Origin: Physcomitrium patens
Taxonomy: Eukaryota > Streptophyta > Bryopsida > Funariales > Funariaceae
Assembly: GCF_000002425.4 (NCBI RefSeq)
Contig: NC_037254.1
Location: 5,969,053-6,033,052, forward strand
Direction: 5' to 3'
DNA length: 64,000 nucleotides
The position numbers and the translations under genes were made by a program. Below are positions 1-11,321 of the stretch, piece by piece. The stretch's first letter is position 1, and each line of letters starts with the position of its first letter. The notes under the pieces were generated by a model. It made no database searches. It worked only from the letters and a program-made list of their open reading frames with translations, and had not been told where the DNA came from.

Positions 1-604
1 CTCTCCAACTTGCAGAGCGCCAACAGGCAACAATCGCACAAGGTGCTCAACTAAGTCGCCGTACCTCCAAATGGCCGGCTGTGGGACTTCGACCACACGC
101 TCCATTTAGGGGTGCTTTGTGTCAATTGTCAAAACCTAGATCATGAACTATTTCTGCGTTTCTTGTAACCAAGTATGAATGGCTATGCATCCGGGCCCCA
201 GAAATTCAGCAAAAGGAGACTGTGAACGCTCCTCTTCAATGCTGTTCGTGACCTCGTATACGATGACATTGGAAAATGAGCTTGGATCCGGCCGACTACT
301 ATTTCAGGAAAACCGGGAACAACTGCCCTTGAGCTTCCATTTCGCCTTGATCATGTATGTGTGTGTCATATACGCAGGCTACTACAACATGATGATCATA
401 TACAACAGCCCATGTTGTATTTCCAATATTCCCCATCGCCTCTGAAACAGGCTTTGAAGAGTCGCACCGTCCAACTCTTTCACAAGAGTCTTAGAATCAG
501 TTCTGCAAATTTTCTTACAACTTTGTCTACTACACATCAGTGTTTCCACAAGGATCCTATCAACCGATTCGTGCGTCCAGCCTTTGAAAATATGGTCGAT
601 TTTT

Positions 605-850
605 TTAAACAAGCTTGATGAACTTATTCCAAACCTCATTGAGAAGCTCTGGTGATGAGAAATGCTGGGTTGTCGACTTGAAAAATTGTGCCTGAAGATA
701 ATGACAACGCATTTCTGGGTTGTTTAAAAGGTACTCATCGCTTGTAATCTGAATTACATTCATGATGTCGTTGAGGTTGTGTTTCAAAACATGTCCTGAA
801 ATTACACAAGATGTCTATTTCCGATTTGTAGGCTCTACATGTTCATTTCT
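605..850 (-). pseudogene. Possible exon or decayed coding fragment, function unknown
   Basis: On the minus strand an open stretch of about 60 codons from an ATG at 787 down to a TAA at 605 has protein-like composition (it begins MKHNLNDIMNVIQITSDEYL). A plausible splice acceptor lies just upstream: a T-rich run ending in AG near 803. The frame closes at 605, and a second minus-strand open stretch in another frame (639-382) overlaps it, so a frameshift or an intron boundary is possible. I do not recognise the family. It could equally be chance open frame in intergenic DNA. Confidence 0.2.
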
Positions 851-3479
851 TGATGTGGAAGCCTTGCACGTGAGCAATTCGGATTGCTGTTCTAGATAAT
901 AACACACGATTCAGGCGCAATCCTGTGATCAACCTCAATCTTTTGTGGATGGAACTTTCGACGATCTCATGCTGCAACAGGGTGGTCTTATTGTGCTGAT
1001 AGTGATGAATTTAACGATACCATTTCCATCCCTTGGTTCTTACTGAGGACGCTAGAACTGAAGACATCGCAGATAAGAACGTACAGTGAGGCAGAGCTAG
1101 AAATCCTTATTTTCCGTTCGGTTTGACTGTGTTGGTCTTCAAGCATGCGGTTGAGAACAAAACTGCACGTCTGGCGAACAGATTCTTGTCAACACGTTTG
1201 AAAGCCTGGACAGTTCTTTCATTACACTGTCCAGAACTGGAGCTTTGAATTCTATATTCTACTTATTGCTTACAGCCTACCAAGCGTTTTTCAGCAGCAC
1301 AAAAAATGTAAGTAATGAGGATGTATATGTTTTAGTGCATCAGGAAGTGATTTGAACAAGTTGTGGTATGTCGGAAATTTGAAAAGAAAAATACTGGATT
1401 AGATTTAACGTTCGTTAACCTCATGTACTGTACGAGACAGATGCAGAAATTACTTCGATCACTTCGACGTCACCAGTGGCTCCAAAGAAGTGCTCGATGA
1501 TTCTCGCTGATGGATGAGACCCCCCAATCCCACAACTCTGTTGCGACAACCGCGTGTAGGGCTTGACCAAGTATTCTACATTCCCCGAATCTATGGCTCC
1601 AGACAGAGAGAGCTACGAGAAACAATGGAAGAAAAGATCCTGAAGATTTTACTATCTAAAATTCTCACCTGTATGATCTTGTCACATCACGTGCTAAACA
1701 ACCACCTTTTACTCACTTCAAAATTCGTTCGTGAAGTGCGTACTCCTAAAGATATTATCCTTGTGATCAAGCTGCTAACAAAAACAAAACAGTTTCAAAT
1801 AGGATGTGAATAGTACAAATCCTTCTGAAAGACAACTTTTGCCGATTGTGTGCAAAAGAAACCAGAATGATCTATGTTTCATTTACTATCGCAGGTCAGG
1901 CACGACAAGCTTCGTAGCACCCAGTATCTGCTCAGCTCCTGCTACAATTATCTTCTACATGCTCCATGCTGACAGAATACTGTTGCCATGAAGAGCTTCA
2001 GCACACTCCCTCCATCTTTATGTGCTCGAGCAGGCGTGGAAACAAGCAGAAAGGGTCAGGACATGGTCTCACGCGCGAATGCGAGGCGCAATCTGTCTTT
2101 TGTTCGTGGTGCGCGTCTCCAGAATCAGCTCCATCTCTGTCACCGTCACCATCAGATATGCTTTACTGTTAGTGGGCTCACCGGAGAATGCGTGCGAAAT
2201 TATGGTACCTCTGACAAACCCTGAAAATATAGTCGGAGGCTCTCATGCATCAGTTTTTAGAATCACCTGGCAACCTCTTCGACCCCCTCAACTGAATGCA
2301 TGGGCTGAAAAGCAGGAAGCCGCGCTGGCTCTGCGCTGTGAATATCCATGTTGAGGGATTGCTTGAGGAGTTTTCAATCAGCTTGTAAGAAGATCAAGCA
2401 TTGAATTGATTGTCACTTATTCTCGGCATTCGCATGCTTTCACCAACCTTCGTGAGACCTTGTCGAAGAATCTGAGATCTCAGAATGATTGCAGACTCCT
2501 GGTAGATGATGCGCAAGATGAAGGATATCAAATGGTGCTTCGAATTCAATTTTTACGTGATATCAGTATTTGCATGCAATGTCACAAGAGAGATTTGCAG
2601 AACATTTCGTCGTTGACACACACAAAACCATTCGTTTATTTAGTTATCTATGGGCATTAAAGAATAAGCGGATTCGTCCATGCTGGACTATGGTTGCCTA
2701 GGTTTTGAGGAAAAGACTGCGATATCTCGGAACTTCAACCGTAGATTTCTCCCTGAAACATGATGTCTGTGCGGCCAATCGAGAACCCTCCAGAGACCTA
2801 ATCCCTTGGATTCGCACAACCCAAGTGATCAGACTCCAGGTACAAATACTATTAGGGATGTGAATTCTACAACTGTGATCGGGGGCTGCTGGTAATGATG
2901 CCCCGCAATCGACTGTTAGCACTGGAAGCTTCTCTTCATAGATTCCTCTGTGGGACATTCTCCCAGCCGATAAGTAATTGGGATATTTGTCCCAATTTCA
3001 TGGTGATGAATCTTTTGGAGCTTCTTGTAAGATTCCGCATCGCATCACTAGCTTTCTGCTCGGCATCTTCAAGAGAAACACATGTGGAGGATCGTACAAA
3101 TTACTTCTACTCTGGTATCGCCAGCTTCACTGAGTATGCTCGATATCTTCATGGTTTGCTCTCCTGGATTTTGGACTCAAATCATCGATCTGGTACTCCG
3201 CACGCCATCGTCGACAATCGTATGGTTATGTGCAGAAGCAAGATTCTGGCAAGGTAGTTTCGGTTCTCTTTCTATTAGCTCAGTCTGCCATTCCTGCAGC
3301 CATTTCAAAGAATGTCTTAGGTGAGGCAGCTTAATGATGTCTCCCGCCTAAACTGGCTGGTACATAGAACAGAATTCCCACCATATCCTCCTCAAATCTC
3401 GGACAAGCATTGCACGCTATTGGTGGGGAAGAACTCGCTACATTCGTGGACCCAAAATTTTGTTTAGTTCAAGAACTGA

Positions 3480-4141
3480 AAGACTGCAGTTAATCATTGC
3501 TTGTCCACACAAGGATTCCAGTATGATTAGTGAGATTTTGAAGTTCTTCAGTCTGTGCATGAAAATTGAGCTTGCGTGACTGAGAGGAACAGATTCGAAG
3601 TGTGAGAAGTTGGGAGTTTCCTACTAAGTTTTTATGTCTACACAACAATCGATGACAGGTTTTCGATGAATTCCCAAACTGCAGCACTGCTGCTACATTA
3701 CACATGCCGCTTGAGAATGTCTCCTGGAGCGGGTACGGTTCTAATATGGCCCAATGTTTTAGAGAGTTTGTTACGGTAACCACCGCAACTGAAATTTGTC
3801 ATCTCCAATTCATAAACCAGATTCAAGAACTTCAACAACGCTGTGACTCCCATCTCATGACACTGATCCGTCATTAAAAGAATCCACTTAGACCGCACCA
3901 CAACGCCTCGATCGCTTGCCGCGCTAGACCTGCAGCATTGACAATCCACGAGTGCTTTCTAGTACATATTCCCCGAGGACATCCCAAATGATCTTTTCAC
4001 CACCGAAGAAACAAGACATGCTCGTGTTACTTCATGGAACCTAAACCAATGCAACATGCTACGACTCTTACATCGCATGAAAACCGTGTACAACTCAATG
4101 TTGCATCTCAATTCCAACGTAAATTTAGCATCAGATAACAC
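3480..4141 (-). pseudogene. Possible decayed minus-strand gene, function unknown
   Basis: From the ATG at 4,141 one minus-strand frame runs about 61 codons to a stop near 3,959. It continues in the same frame for another 83 codons to a stop near 3,698, then goes on with protein-like composition and only scattered stops to about 3,480. One stop in some 145 codons is fewer than expected for non-coding DNA of this composition. The reading is rich in Cys, Leu and Ser and contains no motif I recognise. The interpretation as a decayed or mis-spliced gene is inference; chance remains likely. Confidence 0.2.
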
Positions 4142-5305
4142 CGGCTGCTGCAGCTAGTAATGCCGTCGATTTGAAGACGGTATGTTGGAGCGGGGTGGAT
4201 AAGGCGCCACCAACAGATACTTGTGGGTGCGCTTTCACAGGGAAAACAGATGGCCGACGGTGGCGATGAACGCGAAACGTGATGCAAGCTCATCACGTCG
4301 CGGTCGTCGTTTTATGCACTCATGTGACGAAGTTTTCTTCCTGAGTAAGGCCACAAATCACACACGCCACAAACAAATCGTGCTGTAGTTTAATGTGTGC
4401 GTGAGGGAGGCCTTGCGGCAGAACAGTCCAAAAAGCCTCTCTCCCATTCGAAAATAAATACAAAAAACTTGGCCTGAGTTCTTTCCGAGAAAGGAGACAT
4501 GCTATTTCCGCTATTTCCCCATGGCTGCTCTATTCTTCCCACATCAATTTACATTCATCCTAGTGGATGAGGTTTGGGGGAGGGTAAAGCTAATGTGGAT
4601 TTCATACCATAGTCTTCTTTCTTTTTATTCCACAACTAGTGGAAACCTGTGCCCTTGGCCAGGAAAAAATATTTACTACAAATTACAATTGGGAGCTATT
4701 GAGCTTCATGCCTAGTGAGCTTGCAATGCTACTCTTGGCAATCTGCACCAACAACATGTAGATTTTTATTTATTATTTTTTTTTTATCTCTTATTGATTA
4801 AAAGTTGAATGATTGGTTCACTTTTGCTCAAAAAAATAATTAATTTCAAAAATCAATATGATATCCTTTTTTGAGGTAGAATTATATGTGTTGTAGAATT
4901 ATATGTGTTGTTAAGGCTCCATGAATCTGTAAACCTTGTTTTGTTAAAGTCCTATCAATTGCTGCATAATTCAGCTTTTTCTTCACTTTAGATGAAAATA
5001 TTGAGATATGTAACCAATCAAAGATGGTTTTTGTCTCCTCTAGTTTATTCCATTGGTTTATCCCTCTTGAAATGTTTTATATAAGAAATGAGGGTGGGCC
5101 TAAGAGAGTGTTATCATAATACACACAAGTAACTTACTTGGCATGGTGTGTGTCTTTCATGCATAGAATACTAGTACCCCTTGAGCGTGTGTTTTCCGCA
5201 TTTCATTTCAATTGAAAAAGGAACGGGTTAACCTCAACTTGTGCATATTCACACAAGTCAGAAAGGAGTGGGGGGGTCATCATCTCCCCCACCTGCTGCT
5301 TACTT

Positions 5306-5455
5306 GAATGGATGAATGAATGTGGATTTGGTCCTTGCTCTTGAATGGATGAATGAATGTGGATTTGGTCCTTGCTCTTGAATGGATGAATGACTGTGGA
5401 TCTTTCGTTTCCTGCACTCATGAATGACTGTGGATCTTTCGTTTCCTGCACTCAC
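5306..5455. repeat. Two adjacent short tandem repeats, 37 bp x2 and 34 bp x2
   Basis: Two identical 37-bp units occupy 5,306-5,342 and 5,343-5,379, both starting GAATGGATGAATGAATGTGG. They run directly into two nearly identical 34-bp units at 5,388-5,421 and 5,422-5,455, starting GAATGACTGTGGATC. Both unit types share the GAATG(A)NTGTGGAT core, so the second array probably arose by divergence of the first. The minus-strand open frame crossing it (5,451-5,203) is a by-product of the repeat and not a gene. Confidence 0.9.
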
Positions 5456-6544
5456 TGTCTGGCATACAAAACTGGTTAGCTATCAAATAAATAAAGTTCC
5501 TTTTGAAATGAGAGAACCGCAAAAAGGAAAAAGATGGATGGACGAATGGATGGATGGAGGGGAAAGAGTGTAAAAAAATATGTATAAATATGTTCATACA
5601 TTTATTACTGAATGGTATGTGAAAATAAATTTATTTGTAAATTGTGTTTGATTTGCATGCATATAAAATTTTGATGTGTAATGGATAGCTATTGATATAT
5701 GTGACCACATAGGCATTGGTTTAAATGGGATTGCTTACATTCACCATATTGTGGGCTAACCATGATTTGTATTCACATTGTTTTTATTGTTTGATTTGTT
5801 ACAATTTATGTTTGATGGCATAAAATTATACTCCTACAAACTATGAAAATATCAAAATATAAAAATAGCAATCAAAAGGAGGAGAAGTAAATTTTTAATA
5901 TATATGATGATAGCTAGTCTGTTAAATAATGTGATATATTAAAACTTTTGACAATCAATAAATAAAATAAAATAAAATAAAAATCCGTTGCTTTTATTTA
6001 TTTTTTTAAAATCTGTTGTTGAAACACATTTAGACAAATGATCATAAGTACATCAAATGGAGCATTGTTTTATTCAAACACATCTGATGGCAATAGACTA
6101 ACAATCAAAAGATGTAATAGCATCTCAAACCATAAAATTTGTACTCAAATATTTAAAGGTTTTACTTTTATCTAAAAGAAAAAAAATGTATACTACTTGC
6201 ATTTGAAGAATAAATTATCTAAAAACATACAATCTTCAATTTTAAATTTTTCTTTAATTTATCAAGTCAGATTGTCTTTCAAAATTTCAAAAGAAAAAGA
6301 AAAAGAAAATACATGTGTTGAAAGCTACCTTGCACTTGGTAAACTTTTATCAACGTAAAAATGATAGTATATATTTAATTAATTTAATTTTTATTAGCTC
6401 TCTTAACTTCAAATAATTTAAATCAATGAAAATGTTGATAGAAGCTTACAAATACAAATGCTACTTGAGCTTCTTCATTGGTAAATTCACATGCAACAAA
6501 CATACTCTGTAATATGAAAGAAAGACTTTTTTACTCAAATTTTA

Positions 6545-6575
6545 TACATACATACATACATACATACATACATAC
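6545..6575. repeat. CATA microsatellite
   Basis: About eight consecutive CATA units form a simple tetranucleotide repeat in AT-rich spacer. Confidence 0.95.
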
Positions 6576-6724
6576 GAGCGCACAGAATTGTACGCCACAG
6601 ATTTTGTTGAATAAAATTAAGAAATCAAAACAATAAAAATAATTGTATTCACAGATTCACTTTTTTTCTTTTTTCTTTTTTATATTTAAAATTTAGCAAA
6701 AACCGAAATCACAAGTTAACATAA

Positions 6725-6734
<10 letters not shown>

Positions 6735-6757
<23 letters not shown>
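6735..6757. repeat. TA dinucleotide microsatellite
   Basis: An uninterrupted alternating AT run of about 23 bases lies in AT-rich spacer. Confidence 0.9.
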
Positions 6758-7561
6758 AGAGAAATGATGTGGTAGCTGATGTCGAACATCATGTCACTGT
6801 TATTTTCACTTTTATTTATTTATATATATGTATGTTTACATAAATTAATCGTTACAAAATTATGGATTTGGGGCAAACAATCATACAGTAAATAAATGCA
6901 CCCAAATTTGGATGACCAAGATAACATACAGGTAGGACAAAATTTTCATCTATTTCGATGATTAAAAATTTCCTGCCACATTGAATAATATAGTTTATAA
7001 AATATTTATAATTTAAATAGAAACATTTTATCATATTTTATTTTTTATTTTTTATTTTTAGATCAGTATTTCATGAATTTTATAAGTCATTAAATTTTGT
7101 CAAAAAGATTAATACCCTGATGATAACAATTTATTTTCTTAATATGTGTACACATACATATAAATATTACATCAAAATTTTAGTTAAAGTTCAGATAAAT
7201 AAGACATTTTTAAATAAGAGGTATCGAAATTCCACAAACACGTTGAATTTTTTAAGAGATTCCATGAAAAACATTAAAAGCTCGAACATCACATTTATAC
7301 CAAGAGAACCATCGAATTAAAAATTAATTTATTAAATTGTGACCCATAAATAGTGTCCAATGTAGATTGTGACCCATAAAGCCAACAAAAAGGCTTTCAA
7401 TGCCAACATCCTTAAAACCCTGGAGTCACATGGACTCATTCACACTACCCGCACTCACAATGACGTGGCACGAAATTCCAAAGGGAAGCTCCACTTGGCA
7501 ATGGAACGAGAGCTGTCCGCAGTTCTGAACAAACTCCAGATGGACAAGGAAGGCCCTCATG

Positions 7562-7700
7562 GGGAACGAATGGGAACGGTCAGGGAACGGTCAGGGAACT
7601 CATATGGACTTCCACCGAGGGCCCTGCGAGGGAACAAGGGGGGCACGTGGAGGGAACCATGGGGAACGACGACGGTACAGAGAAGGCGTGGGAGAGGGAA
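7562..7700 (+). repeat. Cluster of GGGAAC words in purine-rich DNA
   Basis: GGGAAC occurs at 7,562, 7,572, 7,583 and 7,594 at roughly 10-11 bp spacing, with further copies near 7,630, 7,652 and 7,694. The spacing of the first four is close to one helical turn. Two of them extend to GGGAACGGTCA. The cluster lies about 1.5 kb upstream of the cyclin start codon. Confidence 0.6.
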
Positions 7701-7846
7701 CCGGGGCACACGGAGCCAATGAAGGGGAAGAGGAAGGGGGGAGGGGGGGCGGGCCGGGTGGAAAGTCCCGGCGGAGGGGAAAGCCATTAAATGAAGCAGG
7801 AATTTGAGTGAGACGGAAGAAAGGCCGCCAGGCTGACATATGTGAA

Positions 7847-7877
7847 GGGGAAGGGTGGGGTGGGGTGGGGTGGAGGG
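7847..7877 (+). promoter_or_regulatory. Canonical G-quadruplex motif
   Basis: The plus strand carries successive runs GGGG, GGG, GGGG, GGGG, GGGG and GGG separated by loops of one to three bases, which satisfies the standard intramolecular quadruplex pattern with spare G-runs. It is on the coding strand, about 1.3 kb upstream of the cyclin ATG, in the GC-rich promoter island. Whether it forms or regulates anything is not shown by sequence. Confidence 0.8.
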
Positions 7878-9074
7878 CGACGCTTAATCCCGCTTTGGTG
7901 TAAAGATTTGAACATCCTCCCCCCCGCCCTTCGCTATCCCGGCCAGCCTAGCATCCCGTCAACCAGACCGGGAGGAACTCCTCCCGCCCCCGCCCTCGGA
8001 GTGCTATGCCCCTCCTCCGCTCTCTATTCCCATTCACCCTTTTCCGACCCGTTCTCTGCCGTGCCCCTGCCCCGCCCCGCCCTGCCATGCGCTCTTCTCC
8101 TGGTCTCTGTCTATCTGTTTCAGTGCGTCCGTTTCCAAATTTCAATTTCAATCGGCTTGCCTGGCATCAAAAACGGCCCAGAACGGATACTTCGCCGGTC
8201 GTCGTATGTGCTCTTCTCAACCCCTATCTATCACCCTTCGCCTTCCCTGATCCAATCGATTCGAGTGTCTGTCTCCAGGCTTTCGCTCTGAATTTCTTGC
8301 AGTGTCTCGCCAAGTTGAGAAATCACCTAGAGCGAGAAGAGCGAGGTGAGGGGGGAGATCCATAGGAATAGGATTTGTACTGAGATGTCTCGATGTTCTG
8401 TCTCTCGCAAGAACGTTCTGTTTGAGGTCTTGCTGTGGTGAGGATTTCCGCATTGCTCGCAGCAGAAGTCGGGGAGCTGTTGCTTTCACTCTCCTTTCTG
8501 TCTGCTGTGGATTGGTGTGTGGTTCAATTGAGTGAGGTTAGGTTTCTTTCATGGTCGCTTTGATGTGCGCAATCGGGTCGCGTTCTTGCACTCTGTCTCA
8601 GACCTGTGGTGATTGGAACAATTGTGAACGTGTATTGGCGACTGAGTATTGGGCGCAATTCTTGCACTCTCAGCAATTAGGTGGGTGCTATACCGGGCGG
8701 CCCGCAGGCAATTTTTGCTCTCGTCGAAAAGTCGCAGGCTAGTACGCAATACACAGGAATGCAACATTTCCAGTCCGCTGCCAGTAGGGCAACTCTTTTT
8801 GGCGATCCGAAGCCCGTTCGTAGCTTTGTTTCCAGCCGATCAAACGCCTTGAGAGGACTAAAACATTTTTCCTGGATGCGATAATAACAATCCGAGCGAG
8901 TGCCTAACTTCAACTGCATTGCCTCAGGCACGTCGTGACCCAACGTTCTTCTTTCAATTGTTGTGATACATTGCAGTGGTAGCTCCAAAAGCATCCAGCA
9001 CATTTGATGTGCAATTCATAGAGTCCTGTAGTGCTCGTTTAGGGGTTGCAAGGAAGCGCCTGGCGAAATTCGTC

Positions 9075-9092
9075 ATGCGTGGTTCACCGTAG
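9075..9092 (+). promoter_or_regulatory. Five-codon upstream ORF in the cyclin leader
   Basis: An ATG at 9,075 is followed by four codons and a TAG stop ending at 9,092 (reads MRGSP). It lies 49 bases upstream of the cyclin ATG and in a different frame. If the transcript starts upstream of it, this minimal uORF could reduce translation or require re-initiation. Its presence in the mRNA is inferred, since the transcription start is not known. Confidence 0.45.
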
Positions 9093-9141
9093 TCTGCCGC
9101 TGCGTGAGGCTGTCCGGAGCCCAACATTGCGCGAGTTGAGG

Positions 9142-11321
9142 ATGACAGGTGGACTGGATAGTGCAAGACTGTTGCGCCCGCGTCCTCCTGGTTCTGTCTC
9201 GGGGACGGCCTCGGATGAGGCGAGGCGAACGAGAGCAGCAGCCAAACGCTCGGCCACGGAAGACAGCTGCTCGAGACCTGGGAGTAGTGTCGGCAACTGT
9301 AAGAAACCCGTCGGTGCGCAGCCGGTTAGGAAGCGTGCCGCTCTTTCGGACATCTCGAACCAGTCGAATGTTGGTGGAAGTGGGAGGCCCATCGGTGGGG
9401 CGGGTGACGGAAAGGGCGTGGATTTGGAAGCTGCGCAGAGCGGGCAAGGAAATGAGAATGTGTGTCCCGGAAAGGTGCCCCAGGTGTCCAGTAAGGGAAA
9501 GGAACAGGAGGTGGTGTTGGTGTGTGGGACTGATGGTGCTCCGAGGGGCGAGTCGGAAGCGATAGCGTCTTTGGAGAGGCGAACTTTGCAGAACCTGCGC
9601 TTATCCCAAGAGGCGAAGGATCGGACGAAGCAAGGTACTGGCGACAGAGGAGTGTGGAGTGTGACGACGTGAGATTGTGGGATTGTGAGATTGAATGGGG
9701 GATGTCGGTGGTGGGGTGAGATTGTGGTGGTGATTGGCGGTGCGTGGTGTGTGGGAATTGAGAATGTGGGATCCTGTGGTGAAGCAGGGGACCTGTTCGG
9801 CGGGAAGAGACGCACGGAATCGCGAGAGCGGTCGAGCGGGGGATCGAGGTATGAGGACATCGACAACGATCACTCGGACCCTCAGATGTGTACTACGTAC
9901 GCGACGGACATTTACGCCCACCTGCGAATGGCGGAGGTGAGAGCCTAAACCCTGGACCCCGCGGGCAGTGGTTGGAGAGCAGGGTGTGGGCGGAGGGCTC
10001 AGAGGGCATGGTAGTGGGTGAGCAGAATGACGGAACGGAGAGTGCGGTGGTTGCGCAGATGAAAAGGCGGCCATCGGCGAACTTCATGGAGTCGATGCAA
10101 CAGGACATCAACCCGAGCATGCGAGGAATTCTGGTGGATTGGCTGGTTGAGGTGAGGATGTTGGGGGTGCATTGGTGCGGAGTGGGTTTTGATGATCGGC
10201 GAGCGGCGCATTGCGAATTGTGTGGTGTGTGTGTGCGTGGTGGTGGATTGTGATGCTGAGGCGGGGTATTGGTGCACAGGTTGCGGAGGAATACAAGCTT
10301 GTGCCCGACACTTTGTACCTGACGGTGTCGTGCATCGATCGATACCTTTCTGCACATGTGGTGACCCGACAACGGCTTCAGCTGCTGGGTGTGGCTTGCA
10401 TGCTGATCGCTGCGTGAGTGACACAAAACTGTTTGTGGATTGCGCGGTTGCGGTAGGAAGTGGGTGATTGGAGGAGAGTGTGAGGCGAGGGGATGGTTGC
10501 GTTGTTTGTTGATTGGTGTGCTGAGAGGTGTTGGTGAGTGGTGCTCAGAAAGTACGAGGAGATATGCGCCCCCCAAGTAGAGGAGTTCTGCTACATCACG
10601 GACAACACGTACGGGCGCGAAGAGGTGGGGGTTGTGAGTGATTGGTGATCGATGATTGGTGGGATGAGGTGCGGCGCGGGTGATGTGGGGGTAGATGATG
10701 AGTGGTGTGATGTGGAGGTGTGCAGGTGTTGGAGATGGAGAGGGGAGTTCTCCGGGTGTTGAAGTTCGAGCTCACGACTCCGACGATCAAGAGCTTCCTG
10801 AGACGGTTCATCAGAGCGGCCCAAGCAGGTTGCGAAGCTCCGGCGCTGGTGCTGGAGTTTCTGGGGAACTATCTGGCGGAGCTGACGCTTGTGGAGTACG
10901 GGTTCTTGCCATTCCTGCCGTCTATGATAGCCGCGTCTTGCGCGTATTTGGCGAGAGTGACGCTGGACTCGTCGAGACGTCCGTGGGACGCCACATTGCA
11001 GCACTACACGGGGTACAGGCCATCAGAACTGGAGCAGTGTGTGAGGGCCATGCACGAGTTGCAGTGCAATACGAGGGGGTGCACACTTCCTGCGGTTCGA
11101 GAGAAGTACAGGCACCACAAGGTGGGTTAGCGGCGTAGGAGGTTGGCGTTTGTGCGTCGGGTGGGTGTTTGCATGGCGGCGGAGTGGTCGGAGTGAGGCG
11201 AGAGGAATGTCGGGGACAGACGGTCTAACGTGAGCATGTGTGGGGTTTGCAGTTCAAGTGCGTGGCAGCCCTGGTTCCACCAGCCGTGCTTCCAGAGGAG
11301 TACTTCCGGGAGCTGGAATGA
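9142..11321 (+). CDS. CYCA: A-type cyclin, seven exons, 469 aa
   Basis: Cyclin A binds and activates CDKA/CDKB kinases in the nucleus to drive S phase and entry into mitosis. Exons: 9,142-9,634; 9,788-9,936; 10,059-10,151; 10,280-10,413; 10,549-10,624; 10,726-11,121; 11,253-11,321. All six introns (101-153 bp) are GT-AG, and the phases join to 470 codons with no stop. The N-terminus has the basic RRTRAAAKR patch (residues 28-36) typical of plant A-type cyclins, then a perfect destruction box RAALSDISN (65-73) for APC/C ubiquitination. The cyclin box signature MRGILVDWLVEV is at 235-246, followed by the A-type hallmark AEEYKLVPDTLYL. The C-terminal cyclin fold spans about 315-440. Length is normal. 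Start: the first in-frame ATG, with A at -3; upstream codons in frame lack ATG. Subgroup unclear: several words (ITDNTY, VLKFELTTPT) look A1-like, others A2/A3-like. It is the only gene in the window that looks intact. Confidence 0.95.

Larger units (their letters stand above)
1..4740. other. Moderate-GC region without an intact gene
   Basis: Base composition is clearly richer in G and C than the repeats further on and resembles genic DNA, yet no open frame exceeds about 120 codons and none resembles a protein family I recognise. Several short frames on both strands end in unrelated stops. The stretch could be UTR, intron or promoter DNA of a gene lying mostly outside the window to the left, or a decayed gene. 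Two minus-strand stretches with few stops are listed separately. I see no LTR, transposase or RNA gene here. Confidence 0.5.
4741..7370. other. AT-rich spacer with simple repeats
   Basis: The sequence turns abruptly AT-rich after about 4,740 and holds no recognisable gene or retroelement domain. It contains a short minisatellite (5,306-5,455), a GGAT-rich patch near 5,530-5,560, a CATA microsatellite and a TA microsatellite. Short open frames here are of low complexity and I do not support any of them. Confidence 0.6.
7371..9141 (+). promoter_or_regulatory. GC-rich promoter and 5' leader of the cyclin A gene
   Basis: GC content rises sharply at about 7,400 and stays high through the cyclin gene. 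7,560-7,860 is purine-rich on the plus strand with repeated GGGAAC words. 7,915-8,120 is C/T-rich, as plant core promoters and 5' UTRs often are. The stretch 8,120-9,141 has no coding frame continuous with a known family and probably holds the transcription start and 5' UTR, perhaps with a leader intron. AACGG words, the core of the plant MSA/MYB3R element of G2/M genes, occur at 7,574-7,590 (two copies) and around 8,170-8,190. Their regulatory role here is inference. Confidence 0.5.

Noticed and set aside
5203..5451. 82-codon minus-strand frame over the 37/34-bp repeats
   Set aside because: Its repeated peptide simply reflects the tandem DNA repeat.
7369..8490. Open frames of up to 149 codons in the GC-rich promoter
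   Set aside because: They have low-complexity Gly/Arg or Pro/Ser composition, overlap on both strands, and have no domain. They are explained by purine- and pyrimidine-rich DNA with few stop codons.
9046..9141. Longer N-terminus for the cyclin, starting at 9,046
   Set aside because: The codon at 9,046 is TTG, and no ATG lies in frame between the upstream stop and 9,142. Plant mRNAs use the ATG, and 9,142 has A at -3.
9073..10576. Several long minus-strand frames across the cyclin gene
   Set aside because: They are Pro/Ser/His-rich shadows of a G/T-rich coding strand and resemble no family. The plus strand gives a complete cyclin with consistent splice phases.
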